A stretch of 64,000 bases of DNA from Bradyrhizobium sp. 21. Lineage in GTDB: Bacteria > Pseudomonadota > Alphaproteobacteria > Rhizobiales > Xanthobacteraceae. The stretch spans positions 477,881 through 541,880 of the forward strand of contig NZ_JADPJG010000002.1 in NCBI RefSeq assembly GCF_023073335.1, read 5' to 3'. The position numbers were made by a program, and so were the translations under genes. Positions 42,526-51,977 of this stretch are shown here, in pieces (within the stretch, counting starts at the first letter, position 1; each line of letters opens with the position of its first letter). The notes beneath the pieces were generated by a model. It made no database searches. It saw only the letters and a program-made list of their open reading frames with translations, and was not told the DNA's origin.

Positions 42526-43502
42526 AAGGCCTGCCGCCCGTCCTCATCACCGCCATCGTGCTGGTCGCGGGCTTTGCGCTCTGCGCGGTGCAGTTTCCCA
42601 ACATCGCCTCGACCCGGGTGGTCGGCAATCTTCTCACCGACAACGCCTTCCTCGGCATCGTCGCGACCGGCATGACCTTCGTCATCATCTCCGGCGGCAT
42701 CGACCTCTCGGTCGGATCGGTGATCGGCTTCACCACCGTGTTCGTCGCGCTGGCGATCGAACGCTGGGGCGTGCCGCCGCTGGTCGCCTTCGTCGCCATT
42801 CTCGCGCTCTCGGCGGCCTTTGGCGCGGCGATGGGCGCGGTGATCCATGTCTTCGATCTGCCGCCTTTCATCGTGACGCTCGCCGGCATGTTCCTGGCCC
42901 GAGGCGCAAGTTTTCTGCTCTCGACGGAATCGGTGCCGATCACCGCGCCGGTCTATTCCGCCGTGTCGGACTTCGCGTTGCGATTGCCCGGCGGCGGGCG
43001 GTTGACGGCGATCGCGATCATCATGCTTGTCATCGTGATCGGCGGCGCGCTGCTGCTGAATCTCACGCGGTTCGGCGCCAACGTCTACGCGCTCGGCGGC
43101 AGCCGCGTGGCAGCGAACCTGATGGGCGTTGCAGTCGGACGGATGACGGTGCGCATCTACATGCTGTCGAGCCTGCTCGCAGGCATCGCCGGCATCGTTT
43201 TCTCGTTCTACACCAGCGCCGGCTACTCGCTCTCCGCCGTCGGCGTCGAGCTCGACAGCATCGCGGCCGTCGTGATCGGCGGCACGCTGCTCACGGGCGG
43301 GCAGGGCTCGGTGATCGGCACCTTCCTCGGTGTGCTGATCCAGGGCCTGATCCAGACCTACATCAATTTCGACGGGACGCTGTCGAGCTGGTGGACCAAG
43401 ATCGCGACCGGCGTGCTGCTATTCGCCTTCATCGCCTTGCAACAGGGGTTGGTTGCGCTCGCGCGCCGGCCGGTGGCGAAGCGCGCGGGAGCCGTCTCAT
43501 GA
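42522..43502 (+). CDS. yjfF: Sugar ABC transporter permease (YjfF)
   Basis: 326 aa second CUT2 permease, as in the E. coli ytfQRT-yjfF system. GIVATGMTFVIISGGIDLSVG and ALGGSRVAANLMGVAVGRMTVR match YjfF. The ATG at 42522 overlaps the ytfT stop; the open frame upstream lies inside ytfT. Overlaps the GntR gene by 4 bases. Confidence 0.92.
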   Translation: MKGLPPVLITAIVLVAGFALCAVQFPNIASTRVVGNLLTDNAFLGIVATGMTFVIISGGIDLSVGSVIGFTTVFVALAIERWGVPPLVAFVAILALSAAFGAAMGAVIHVFDLPPFIVTLAGMFLARGASFLLSTESVPITAPVYSAVSDFALRLPGGGRLTAIAIIMLVIVIGGALLLNLTRFGANVYALGGSRVAANLMGVAVGRMTVRIYMLSSLLAGIAGIVFSFYTSAGYSLSAVGVELDSIAAVVIGGTLLTGGQGSVIGTFLGVLIQGLIQTYINFDGTLSSWWTKIATGVLLFAFIALQQGLVALARRPVAKRAGAVS

Positions 43503-44275
43503 CCTCGCGCATCGTCGTCATTCCGACGCGCCGCGCGCACTCCAACCACGCGGAGGTGGCCCGCTCGATCGGCGTCGACATCATCGCCGGCCGTTACGCG
43601 GAAGGAACGCGGCTGCCGGGCGATGCCGAGATGATCGCGATGTTCGGGGTGTCGCGGCCGGTGCTGCGCGAGAGCGTGAAGACGCTGGTGGCCAAGGGCC
43701 TGCTCACCACCAAGGCACGGGTCGGCACCGTCGTGCGCGAGCGCGTCGCCTGGAACATGTTCGACGCCGATGTGCTGGCCTGGCATCTCGACGCCGGCAT
43801 CGACAAGCGCTTCCTCAACGACCTCGCCGAGATTCGCCTCGCAGTCGAGCCGCGCGCGGCCGTGCTGGCGGCGGCGCAGCGCTCCGAGCAGGACCTCGCC
43901 GAGCTGCGTCGCTGCATGGAGCGGATGCGGCTTGAAGCCTCCGATTCCGTCGGCTTTGCCGACGCTGACCTCGCGCTTCATGTCGCGGTGGCGCGGGCGT
44001 CCGGCAATCTGTTCATGCGCTCGATCGGGCACGTCATCGAGGCTGCGTTGCGCGCCTCATTCCTGCTCAGCGCCCCGGTCGAACCGGAGGACCGCGACAC
44101 CGTGCTGCTCTGGCATCAGAAGATCGTCGATGCCATCGCGGCCGGCGATACCCGGACCGCCGCGGAGGCGATGGTCTATGTCATTCACAACGGCATGCGC
44201 CGCCATGAGGGGACGGCGATCGTAACCGCGCCGGCAGAGGCGCTGCCGTCCGCGGACACTGGAGAAAGATCGTGA
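43499..44275 (+). CDS. GntR family (FadR/FCD subfamily) transcriptional regulator
   Basis: 258 aa. The N-terminal winged HTH reads EGTRLPGDAEMIAMFGVSRP, then VLRESVKTLVAKGLL. The FCD domain follows with the metal/ligand His residues in DADLALHVAVARASGN and VLLWHQKIVDAIAAGD. Such regulators usually sense sugar acids. In this operon it likely responds to galactonate, arabonate or a derivative and represses transport and oxidation genes. ATGA overlap with yjfF and GTGA overlap with the dehydrogenase. Confidence 0.88.
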   Translation: MTSRIVVIPTRRAHSNHAEVARSIGVDIIAGRYAEGTRLPGDAEMIAMFGVSRPVLRESVKTLVAKGLLTTKARVGTVVRERVAWNMFDADVLAWHLDAGIDKRFLNDLAEIRLAVEPRAAVLAAAQRSEQDLAELRRCMERMRLEASDSVGFADADLALHVAVARASGNLFMRSIGHVIEAALRASFLLSAPVEPEDRDTVLLWHQKIVDAIAAGDTRTAAEAMVYVIHNGMRRHEGTAIVTAPAEALPSADTGERS

Positions 44276-45198
44276 CTGAACTTCGCATCGCCATCGTCGG
44301 CTTCGGCAAGATCGCGCGGGACCAGCATGTCGGCGCGATCGCGGCGGTCCCGGGTGCGCGGCTGGCGGCCGTTGCCAGCCGCAACGCCTCCCTGCCGGGA
44401 GTGCCGCATTTCGCCACCATCGAGGAGTTGCTGGAGAAGGGACCGCCGATCGATGCGGTGTCGCTCTGTACGCCGCCCCAGGTGCGCCGCGCCCAGGCTG
44501 CCGCAGCGCTCGCTGCCGGCAAGCACGTCATGCTGGAGAAGCCGCCCGGCACCGGCGTTGCCGAACTCGATCCGCTGATCGCAATGGCGGCAGAGGCAAA
44601 GCGCACGCTGTTTGCGACCTGGCATTCTCGTTATGCGCCCGCGGTAGAGCCGGCGCGCGAGTGGCTCGCTACGCGGCGGATTACCTCCGTGCACATCAGC
44701 TGGAAGGAGGACGTCCGCGTCTGGCATCCCGGACAGGGCTGGATCTGGGAGCCGGGTGGGCTCGGGGTGTTCGATCCCGGTATCAATGCGCTGTCGATCC
44801 TGACCAAGATCCTGCCAAGGCCAGTCTTCGTCACCGCGGCCGAGCTGGCCTTTCCGGCCAATTGCCAGGCGCCGATCGCCGCAAACCTGACGCTGGCCGA
44901 CATCAGCGGCCTGCCCGTCACGGCCGAATTCGACTTCCGGCAGACCGGGCCGCAGAGCTGGGATATCGTCGTGGAAACCGTCGACGGGCGGATGACGTTG
45001 TCGGGTGGCGGGCGACGTATGGCCGTCGACGGCAGGATGCTTGCCGAAGCCCCCGATGAGGAATATCGCGAGCTGTACCGGCGCTTCGCCACGCTCACCG
45101 TAACAGGCGCGAGCGACGTCGATCTCGCGCCGCTTCGTCTCGTCGCCGACGCCTTCCTGATCGGCAAGCGCACTCTGGTCGAACCGTTTGTGGACTGA
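44272..45198 (+). CDS. Gfo/Idh/MocA oxidoreductase, D-galactose/L-arabinose 1-dehydrogenase type
   Basis: 308 aa NAD(P)-dependent enzyme. Rossmann motif GFGKIA (residues 9-14). The catalytic-type EKPPG motif is in HVMLEKPPGTG. WHSRYAPAVEPAREWL and SWKEDVRVWHPGQGWIWEPGGLGVFDPGINALSIL are typical of galactose/arabinose 1-dehydrogenases, which oxidise the aldopyranose to the lactone. GTG start overlapping the GntR stop. An epimerase and a lactonase follow, which fits the start of a non-phosphorylating aldose route. Confidence 0.85.
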   Translation: MTELRIAIVGFGKIARDQHVGAIAAVPGARLAAVASRNASLPGVPHFATIEELLEKGPPIDAVSLCTPPQVRRAQAAAALAAGKHVMLEKPPGTGVAELDPLIAMAAEAKRTLFATWHSRYAPAVEPAREWLATRRITSVHISWKEDVRVWHPGQGWIWEPGGLGVFDPGINALSILTKILPRPVFVTAAELAFPANCQAPIAANLTLADISGLPVTAEFDFRQTGPQSWDIVVETVDGRMTLSGGGRRMAVDGRMLAEAPDEEYRELYRRFATLTVTGASDVDLAPLRLVADAFLIGKRTLVEPFVD

Positions 45199-45200
45199 AC

Positions 45201-46277
45201 ATGGCTGGCTCAAAACTGGAAAAAGACGTCTTCGGAACACTGCCGGACGGGCGCAATGTGGAGCGCATCGTGCTGCGCGGCGAGGGCGGGTTCGAAGCGC
45301 GCATCATCACCCATGGCGCGGTGATCCAGGCGTTGATCGCGCCGGATGCCAAGGGTGGCACCGACGACGTCGTGCTCGGCCATGATGCGTTCGCCGGCTA
45401 TCTCGCCGAACGAAAATTCTTCGGCGCCACGGTTGGCCGCTATGCCAACCGCATCGCCAAGGGACAGTTCTCGCTCGACGGCGAGACGGTGCAGCTTCCC
45501 GTCAACAACGGTCCCAACGCGCTGCATGGCGGCCTCGACGGGTTCGACCGCAAGCTCTGGGCGATTGCGGAGCTCGACGATGGCGCCGAGCCCGCGGTGA
45601 CGCTGACCTATGTCAGCCCGCACGGCGAAGAGAACTATCCGGGGCAGCTCGATGTGCGCCTGACCTACCGCGTCACCGGCCCGACCGAGCTGTCGCTCAC
45701 CATGGAAGCGCGGACCGACCGGCCAACCATCGTCAACCTGACCAATCACAGCTTCTTCAATCTGGAAGGCGCAACGTCAGGCGCACCCATTCTCGACCAC
45801 AAGCTGACGGTCGCGGCGGAGCATTTCCTTGCCATCGATCCCACCGCCATTCCACTGCAAGAGCCACCGCGTGCGGTGGCGGGTACGCCGTTCGACTTCC
45901 GCGAGCCACGGGCCGTGGGAGAGCGCATCCGCGACAGCGACCAGCAATTGCGCAACGGCAAGGGCTACGACCACACCTACTGCCTCGCGCGCGATGGCAA
46001 GCTTGCGCTCGCGGCCCGACTGGAGGCGCCGCGCCCCGGGCGCATCATGGAACTGTTCACCAATCAGCCCGGCGTTCAGGTCTATTCCGGCAACTATCTT
46101 GACGGCTCGATTTCGGGCAAGGGCGGCAAGCTGTATCGCCAGTCGGACGCGATGTGCCTGGAGCCGCATATGTGGCCGAACGCGCCGAACCGGCCGGATT
46201 TTCCGAGCCCGCGCCTCGATCCCGGCGAGATTTATCGCCATCACACGGTCTATCGCTTTGCAGTGAGGTCGCCATGA
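45201..46277 (+). CDS. galM: Aldose 1-epimerase
   Basis: 358 aa mutarotase interconverting alpha- and beta-aldoses. It has GRYANRIAKGQFSLDG and NNGPNALHGG (the conserved first His); LTNHSFFNLEG has the second catalytic His. The general base Glu is in EPHMWPNAPNRPDFP. It supplies the anomer needed by the preceding dehydrogenase. Starts 2 bases after it and overlaps the lactonase by 4 bases. Confidence 0.93.
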   Translation: MAGSKLEKDVFGTLPDGRNVERIVLRGEGGFEARIITHGAVIQALIAPDAKGGTDDVVLGHDAFAGYLAERKFFGATVGRYANRIAKGQFSLDGETVQLPVNNGPNALHGGLDGFDRKLWAIAELDDGAEPAVTLTYVSPHGEENYPGQLDVRLTYRVTGPTELSLTMEARTDRPTIVNLTNHSFFNLEGATSGAPILDHKLTVAAEHFLAIDPTAIPLQEPPRAVAGTPFDFREPRAVGERIRDSDQQLRNGKGYDHTYCLARDGKLALAARLEAPRPGRIMELFTNQPGVQVYSGNYLDGSISGKGGKLYRQSDAMCLEPHMWPNAPNRPDFPSPRLDPGEIYRHHTVYRFAVRSP

Positions 46278-47155
46278 TGGATCAGGTGCCGACATCTGTT
46301 CTCTCCGACGACCTCTGCCATCTCGGCGAGGGGCCGACCTATGATTTGACCACTGACACGGCCTGGTGGTTCGACATTCGCGAGGAACGTTTGTTCGAGG
46401 CGCAGCTCGGCCGTGGTAGCATCCGCGTCCACGCGCTCGGCCGGATGGCCAGCGCACTCGGACGCATCGATGCGGAGCGGCAGCTGATCGTCGCGGAAGA
46501 CGGCCTCTATATCCGCAAAATTGCCGACGGCGCGATGACGCTGCTCTGTCCGCTCGAAGCCGACAATCCCGCGACCCGGTCCAATGATGCCCGCGTGCAT
46601 CCCTCCGGCACGTTCTGGATCGGCACGATGGGGCGCCAAGCGGAAGCGGGGGCGGGCGCGATCTACGCGTTCCATCGCGGCAAGATCTCGACGCTGTTTC
46701 CCGGCATCAGCATTCCGAACTCGATCTGCTTCTCGCCGGATGGCGCCACCGGCTACTTCGCCGACACCGCGCGCGCGGTGCTCTACGCGGTGCCGCTCAA
46801 TCCCGCGACCGGCCTGCCGCGCGGCGAGCCGGAGGTGCTGCTGCGCCACACCGGCATCGGCGGCCTCGACGGCTCGGTGTGCGACGCCGACGGAAAAATC
46901 TGGAATGCGTGCTGGGGCGCTGGCTGCATCAATGTCTACAGCCCGCAAGGCGAGCGCTTGCGCTCGCTGAGCGTGCCGGCGAAGCAGGCGAGTTGTCCGG
47001 CCTTCGTCGGTCCCGATCTGTCGCGTCTCGTCGTCACTTCGGCCTGGCAGGACATGGACGCCGCGGCGCGCGCCGGCGATGCGCAGGCCGGCTGCACCTT
47101 TCTGTTGGAGGTATCCGCGCGCGGTCGCGCGGAGCCCGACGTCAAGCTCGCATAG
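46274..47155 (+). CDS. SMP-30/gluconolaconase-family sugar lactonase
   Basis: 293 aa six-bladed beta-propeller. The metal-binding residues are visible: Glu in CHLGEGPTYD, Asn in SNDARVHPSGTFWIGTMG, Asn in GISIPNSICFSPDG and Asp in GIGGLDGSVCDADGKIWNACWG. It hydrolyses aldonolactones (galactono- or arabinonolactone) made by the dehydrogenase. Starts at ATG 46274 in the galM stop. An upstream in-frame ATG (46154) lies inside galM and is rejected. Confidence 0.9.
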   Translation: MMDQVPTSVLSDDLCHLGEGPTYDLTTDTAWWFDIREERLFEAQLGRGSIRVHALGRMASALGRIDAERQLIVAEDGLYIRKIADGAMTLLCPLEADNPATRSNDARVHPSGTFWIGTMGRQAEAGAGAIYAFHRGKISTLFPGISIPNSICFSPDGATGYFADTARAVLYAVPLNPATGLPRGEPEVLLRHTGIGGLDGSVCDADGKIWNACWGAGCINVYSPQGERLRSLSVPAKQASCPAFVGPDLSRLVVTSAWQDMDAAARAGDAQAGCTFLLEVSARGRAEPDVKLA

Positions 47156-47228
47156 GAGGCTCGAAGCCGCACACGACAAAATTTCTCGACGACACCAAGA
47201 AACAGTCTGACACCCAAGGGAGTGAAAC

Positions 47229-48302
47229 ATGCTGCAACTGAAGACCACATTTCTCGCGCTGGCGCTGGCCGGCGCTGCGACGATGGCCTCAGGCCTCACC
47301 GCCTCTGCGCAGGACAAGGCGACGGTCGGCATCGCCATGCCGACCAAATCGTCGGCGCGCTGGATCGACGACGGCAACAACATGGTCAAGGTGCTGAAGG
47401 AGCGCGGCTACAACACCGACCTGCAATATGCCGAGGACGACATTCCAAACCAGCTCTCGCAGGTCGAGAACATGGTGACCAAGGGCGCGAAAGCGCTGGT
47501 GATCGCCGCGATCGACGGCACCACGCTCTCCGACGTGCTCAAGCAGGCCAAGGCCAAGGGCATCACAGTGATCGCCTATGACCGCCTGATCCGCGGCACG
47601 CCGAACGTCGACTATTACGCGACCTTCGACAATTTCCAGGTCGGCGTGCTCCAGGCCGAGTCGATCGAAAAGGGCCTTGGCCTCAAGGAGGGCAAGGGTC
47701 CCTTCAACATCGAGCTGTTCGGCGGCTCGCCCGACGACAACAACGCCTACTTCTTCTACAACGGCGCGATGAGTGTGCTGAAGCCGTATATCGACAGCGG
47801 CAAGCTCGTCGTCGCCTCCGGCCAGATGGGCATGGACAAGGTTGCGACCCTGCGCTGGGACGGCGCCACCGCGCAAGCCCGCATGGACAATCTGCTCAGC
47901 GCCTACTACGGCAACAAGAAGGTCAACGCCGTGCTGTCGCCCTATGACGGCCTGTCGATCGGCATCATCTCCTCGCTGAAGGGTGTCGGCTATGGCAGCG
48001 CCGACCAGCCGATGCCTGTCATCTCTGGGCAGGACGCCGAGGTACCCTCGATCAAGGCGATGCTCCGCGGCGACCAGTATTCGACCATCTTCAAGGACAC
48101 CCGCGACCTCGCCAAAGTGACCGCCGACATGGTCGACGCAGCGCTGGCCGGCAAGCAGGTCACCGTCAACGACACCAAGACCTATGAGAACGGCGCCAAG
48201 ACCGTGCCGTCCTATCTGCTCAAGCCGGTCGTGGTCTACAAGGACAATTGGGAGAAGGTCCTGGTCGACAGCGGCTACTACAAGAAGGCGCAGTTCCAGT
48301 AA
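47229..48302 (+). CDS. chvE: Multiple-sugar-binding periplasmic protein (ChvE)
   Basis: 357 aa with signal peptide ending TASAQ. The mature start [28 protein letters not shown] is characteristic of ChvE/Mms[27 protein letters not shown] contains ligand residues. In Agrobacterium, ChvE binds galactose, glucose, arabinose and xylose. Followed by a poly-T and a palindromic repeat before gguA. Confidence 0.93.
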   Translation: MLQLKTTFLALALAGAATMASGLTASAQDKATVGIAMPTKSSARWIDDGNNMVKVLKERGYNTDLQYAEDDIPNQLSQVENMVTKGAKALVIAAIDGTTLSDVLKQAKAKGITVIAYDRLIRGTPNVDYYATFDNFQVGVLQAESIEKGLGLKEGKGPFNIELFGGSPDDNNAYFFYNGAMSVLKPYIDSGKLVVASGQMGMDKVATLRWDGATAQARMDNLLSAYYGNKKVNAVLSPYDGLSIGIISSLKGVGYGSADQPMPVISGQDAEVPSIKAMLRGDQYSTIFKDTRDLAKVTADMVDAALAGKQVTVNDTKTYENGAKTVPSYLLKPVVVYKDNWEKVLVDSGYYKKAQFQ

Positions 48303-48305
48303 GAC

Positions 48306-48459
48306 TTTTTTTCCCTCTCCCCGCCTGCGGGGGGAGGGTTAGGGTGAGGGGGAGCCTCCGCAAGGGAGGTGGCCGTGGCACTCGCGGAGACTTCCCCTCA
48401 CCCGAAATCCGCGCTTCGCACGCATTTCGACCTTGCCCCGCATGCGGGGAGAGGTGAAG
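48306..48459. repeat. Palindromic repeat element (family 1) between chvE and gguA
   Basis: A run of eight T (48307-48313 region) follows the chvE stop. Then comes the palindrome CCTCTCCCCGC-CTGC-GGGGGGAGGG, later the pairing GTGAGGGG with CCCCTCAC, and finally CCCCGCATGCGGGG (48437-48450). It is a divergent copy of the element at 4833-4985. As an inter-cistronic structure it may hold back read-through into gguA or stabilise chvE mRNA. Confidence 0.7.
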
Positions 48460-48478
48460 TAATGGATGGGATGAAATC

Positions 48479-50056
48479 ATGACCGCAATGCTGGAGATGC
48501 GCAACGTCAGCAAGAGCTTCGCCGGCGTGCAGGCGCTGCGCGACGTCAATTTCTCGGTGCACGCCGGGCAGATCCACGCCCTCGTCGGCGAGAACGGTGC
48601 GGGCAAATCGACGCTGATGAAGGTCCTGAGCGGCGTCTATCCGGCCGGCAGCTATGAGGGCACCATTATCTTCGATGGCGAGGAGCGCCGCTTCCGCGAT
48701 ATCAACGATTCCGAGGCGCTCGGCATCATCATCATCCACCAGGAGCTGGCGCTGATCCCGCTGATGTCGATCGCGGAGAACATTTTTCTGTCGCATCCGC
48801 CGTCGAAACTCGGCGTGATCGACCGCGATGAAGTGTACCGGCGCACGCGCGAGCTGCTCGCGCAGGTCGGCCTCAAGGAATCACCGGATACGCTGATCAC
48901 CGATCTCGGCGTCGGCAAACAGCAACTGGTGGAGATCGCCAAGGCCCTGTCCAAGCGGGTGCGGATGCTGATCCTGGACGAGCCGACCGCCAGCCTGAAC
49001 GAGGCTGACAGTGCCGCGCTGCTCGAACGGCTCATGGCGTTCCGCGAGCAGGGCATCGGTGCAGTCCTGATCTCGCACAAGCTCAACGAGGTCGCGCGCG
49101 TCGCCGACCACATCACCGTGCTGCGCGACGGCCGCACCGTCGACGGCATCGATTGCCGCGCCGAGCCGATCCAGGAAGACCGCATCATCCGCAGCATGGT
49201 CAACCGCGATCTCGCGCACCGCTTCCCGGAGCGTGCCGCGAAGATCGGCGAGGCCGTCCTCACCGTGGAAAACTGGTCGGTCTATCACCCCATTCATCCC
49301 GAACGGCAGGTGATCAAGAACATCGATTTCAGCGTGAAGCGCGGCGAGGTCGTGGGCATTGCCGGACTGATGGGTGCCGGCCGCACCGAGTTCGCCATGA
49401 GCCTGTTCGGCCGCTCCTGGGGCACCACGATCAGCGGCCGCATCCGGCTGGAGGGCCATGAAATCGTGCTGCCGAACGTCGCAGCCGCGATCGACGCGGG
49501 CCTCGCCTATGTCACCGAGGACCGCAAGCAGCTCGGGCTGATCCTCGCCGACGACGTCCGCAAGAACATCACGCTCGCAAGCCTCGACCAGGTCGCTCCT
49601 CGCCGGGTGATCGACGACATCGCCGAGCTGAAGGTCGCCAGCGACTACCGCAACCGCATGCGCATCCGCTGCTCCGACGTCTACCAGGAGACCGGTCAGC
49701 TCTCCGGCGGCAACCAGCAGAAGGTCGTGCTGTCGAAATGGCTGATGACCGACCCCAAGGTGCTGATCCTGGACGAGCCGACCAGGGGCATCGACGTCGG
49801 TGCCAAATACGAGATTTACTGTATCATCAACGAGCTTGCGGAAGCTGGCCGCGGCGTCGTGGTGATCTCCTCGGAGATGCCCGAGCTGCTCGGCATTTGC
49901 GACCGCATCTGTGTCATGAACGACGGCGCTTTCGTGGGCGAGTTCAAGGCACGTGATGCGACGCAGGAAAAGATCATGCGCGCCATCATGCGCAACGATA
50001 GAAACTTTGGCAGCCGCGCGGTTGAGGCCGCAGAGATGGGAGGATCGCAGCCATGA
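48479..50056 (+). CDS. gguA: Multiple-sugar ABC transporter ATPase (GguA/MmsA)
   Basis: 525 aa, two fused ATPase domains. First domain: GENGAGKST, LGVGKQQLVEIAKALS, LILDEPTASLNE. Second domain: degenerate P-loop MGAGRTE, signature LSGGNQQKVVLSKWL and LILDEPTRGIDVGAKYEIY. SGRIRLEGHEIVLPN is typical of the GguA/XylG group. Overlaps gguB by 4 bases. Confidence 0.93.
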   Translation: MTAMLEMRNVSKSFAGVQALRDVNFSVHAGQIHALVGENGAGKSTLMKVLSGVYPAGSYEGTIIFDGEERRFRDINDSEALGIIIIHQELALIPLMSIAENIFLSHPPSKLGVIDRDEVYRRTRELLAQVGLKESPDTLITDLGVGKQQLVEIAKALSKRVRMLILDEPTASLNEADSAALLERLMAFREQGIGAVLISHKLNEVARVADHITVLRDGRTVDGIDCRAEPIQEDRIIRSMVNRDLAHRFPERAAKIGEAVLTVENWSVYHPIHPERQVIKNIDFSVKRGEVVGIAGLMGAGRTEFAMSLFGRSWGTTISGRIRLEGHEIVLPNVAAAIDAGLAYVTEDRKQLGLILADDVRKNITLASLDQVAPRRVIDDIAELKVASDYRNRMRIRCSDVYQETGQLSGGNQQKVVLSKWLMTDPKVLILDEPTRGIDVGAKYEIYCIINELAEAGRGVVVISSEMPELLGICDRICVMNDGAFVGEFKARDATQEKIMRAIMRNDRNFGSRAVEAAEMGGSQP

Positions 50057-51243
50057 CCGACAAGACGGTTTCGCTGCCCGAGGAGGGCCGGCACGGCAGC
50101 TTCATCAAGAACAATCTGCGCAATTACGGCATGCTGATGTCGCTGATCGCGATCATGCTGTTCTTCCAGGTCATGACCGGCGGCACGCTGCTGCAGCCGC
50201 TCAACCTCACCAATCTGGTGCTCCAGAACAGCTACATCGTCATCATGGCGCTCGGCATGCTGCTGGTGATCGTCACCGGCCATATCGACCTCTCGGTCGG
50301 CTCGGTCGCGGGCTTCGTCGGCGCGGTGGCCGCCGTGCTGATGGTGACCTACAAGGTCGACTACACGCTCGCCTTCATCGCCTGCCTGCTGTTGGGCGCG
50401 GCGATCGGCGCTGCGCAGGGCTATTGGGTGGCCTATTTCAAGATCCCGTCCTTCATCGTCACGCTGGCCGGCATGCTGGTGTTCAAAGGACTTGCGCTCG
50501 CGGTGTTGCAGGGCCAGTCGCTCGGACCATTCCCGGCGACCTTCCAGAAATTGTCGTCGGGCTTCATTCCGGAGATGCTGCCCGAGGCCGGCACGCTGCA
50601 TCCGACGTCGATGCTGGTCGGTGCGGTGCTCGCGCTCGGCCTCGTCTACGCCAGCGCCAAGGGGCGCTCGCGCGAGCAGCTGCACGGCATCGAGGTCGAG
50701 CCTTACGCGTTCTTCCTCGGCAAGAGCATTCTGCTGGCCTGCGCCGTGCTTTACTTCACCTTTCTGATCGCCTCGCATCGCGGCCTGCCGAACGTGCTGG
50801 TGATCATGACCGCGCTGATCGCGCTCTATGGCTTCGTCACCCGCCGCACCGTCATCGGCCGGCAGGTCTACGCGGTCGGCGGCAATGCGAAGGCGGCAAA
50901 ACTGTCGGGCATCAAGACCGAACGGCTGACCTTTCTCACCTTCGTCAACATGGGCGTGCTTGCAGCGCTCGCCGGCCTCGTCTTCGCCGCGCGCCTCAAC
51001 ACCGCGACGCCCAAGGCGGGGCTCGGCTTCGAGCTCGACGTCATCGCCGCCTGTTTCATCGGCGGCGCGTCGGCCTATGGCGGTGTCGGCCGCGTCGGCG
51101 GCGCCGTGGTCGGCGCCATGATCATGGGCGTGATGAACAACGGCATGTCCATTCTCGGCATCGGCATCGACTACCAGCAGGTCATCAAGGGCTTGGTGCT
51201 GCTGGGGGCGGTCTGCATCGACGTGTACAATCAGCGGAGGTGA
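50053..51243 (+). CDS. gguB: Multiple-sugar ABC transporter permease (GguB/MmsB)
   Basis: 396 aa CUT2 permease, about ten hydrophobic segments. IVIMALGMLLVIVTGHIDLSVG is the hallmark; AVGGNAKAAKLSGI is the coupling loop. It is longer than other CUT2 permeases because of a hydrophilic insertion (about residues 175-225), as in XylH/GguB. One permease forms the channel with GguA. Confidence 0.92.
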   Translation: MTDKTVSLPEEGRHGSFIKNNLRNYGMLMSLIAIMLFFQVMTGGTLLQPLNLTNLVLQNSYIVIMALGMLLVIVTGHIDLSVGSVAGFVGAVAAVLMVTYKVDYTLAFIACLLLGAAIGAAQGYWVAYFKIPSFIVTLAGMLVFKGLALAVLQGQSLGPFPATFQKLSSGFIPEMLPEAGTLHPTSMLVGAVLALGLVYASAKGRSREQLHGIEVEPYAFFLGKSILLACAVLYFTFLIASHRGLPNVLVIMTALIALYGFVTRRTVIGRQVYAVGGNAKAAKLSGIKTERLTFLTFVNMGVLAALAGLVFAARLNTATPKAGLGFELDVIAACFIGGASAYGGVGRVGGAVVGAMIMGVMNNGMSILGIGIDYQQVIKGLVLLGAVCIDVYNQRR

Positions 51244-51317
51244 GGCGGGCGACGGTCGTCGGGGGCGGAGTTCGCTGAGCTATTGCTCAGTCCGTGAGTA
51301 TATGATCGAATGCGCCG

Positions 51318-51977
51318 ATGGATCCCGGCCGGGCCGACCTGATCATCTTTGATTGCGACGGCGTGCTCGTCGACAGCGAGCTGTTGAGTTGTCGGTGCCT
51401 GTCGGAGGTGCTGGCGGAATTCGGATTCGAGCTTGGCTTGGAGCAGGCGCTCGGTCTCTTTCTGGGGCGCAGCACGGCTGCGATCGGACAATATTATCGC
51501 GAGCGCGGACAGATCCTGCCTGGTGAGTTCCTGCCGCGCCTGAAGGCGCGCGTGCTGGAGATTTTTACGCGGTCGCTCCGACCGATTCCCGGGGTAGGCG
51601 CCGTGGTATCCGAATTGAAGGCGCCGTTTTGTGTTGCGTCGTCGAGCGATCTCGATCGCGTCTCGCTGTCGCTGAACGTGACCGGCCTCGCGTCGCATTT
51701 CGGTGACCGGCTCTACACCGCGCAGATGGTCCAGCACGGCAAGCCGGCGCCGGACCTCTTTCTCTACGCCGCCGGGAAGATGCGGGCTGATCCCGCGCGC
51801 GCGCTGGTCATCGAGGACAGCGTCAGCGGCGTGCAGGCCGCGAAGGCCGCCGGCATGACCGTCTGGGGATTTGTCGGCGGCAGCCATTATCGCGGGCGCG
51901 ACGGCCGGGCTATATTGTCCGCCGCCGGGGCCGATCGGGTCTTCGCGCATATGGACGATTTCTGGAAGGAGGCGTGA
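51318..51977 (+). CDS. HAD superfamily sugar-phosphate phosphatase (beta-PGM-like)
   Basis: 219 aa. HAD motif I is IIFDCDGVLVDSELLS (nucleophile Asp, then Asp+2). Motif II is VASSSDLDRV. Motif III is the Lys in HGKPAPDLFLYAA. Motif IV is VIEDSVSGVQAAKAAGM. The cap insertion between motifs I and II marks a class-IA phosphatase of the YieH/beta-phosphoglucomutase group. Stop overlaps the SorC gene start (GTGA), so it belongs to the polyol operon. It may remove a toxic phosphorylated sugar; the substrate is unknown. Confidence 0.85.
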   Translation: MDPGRADLIIFDCDGVLVDSELLSCRCLSEVLAEFGFELGLEQALGLFLGRSTAAIGQYYRERGQILPGEFLPRLKARVLEIFTRSLRPIPGVGAVVSELKAPFCVASSSDLDRVSLSLNVTGLASHFGDRLYTAQMVQHGKPAPDLFLYAAGKMRADPARALVIEDSVSGVQAAKAAGMTVWGFVGGSHYRGRDGRAILSAAGADRVFAHMDDFWKEA

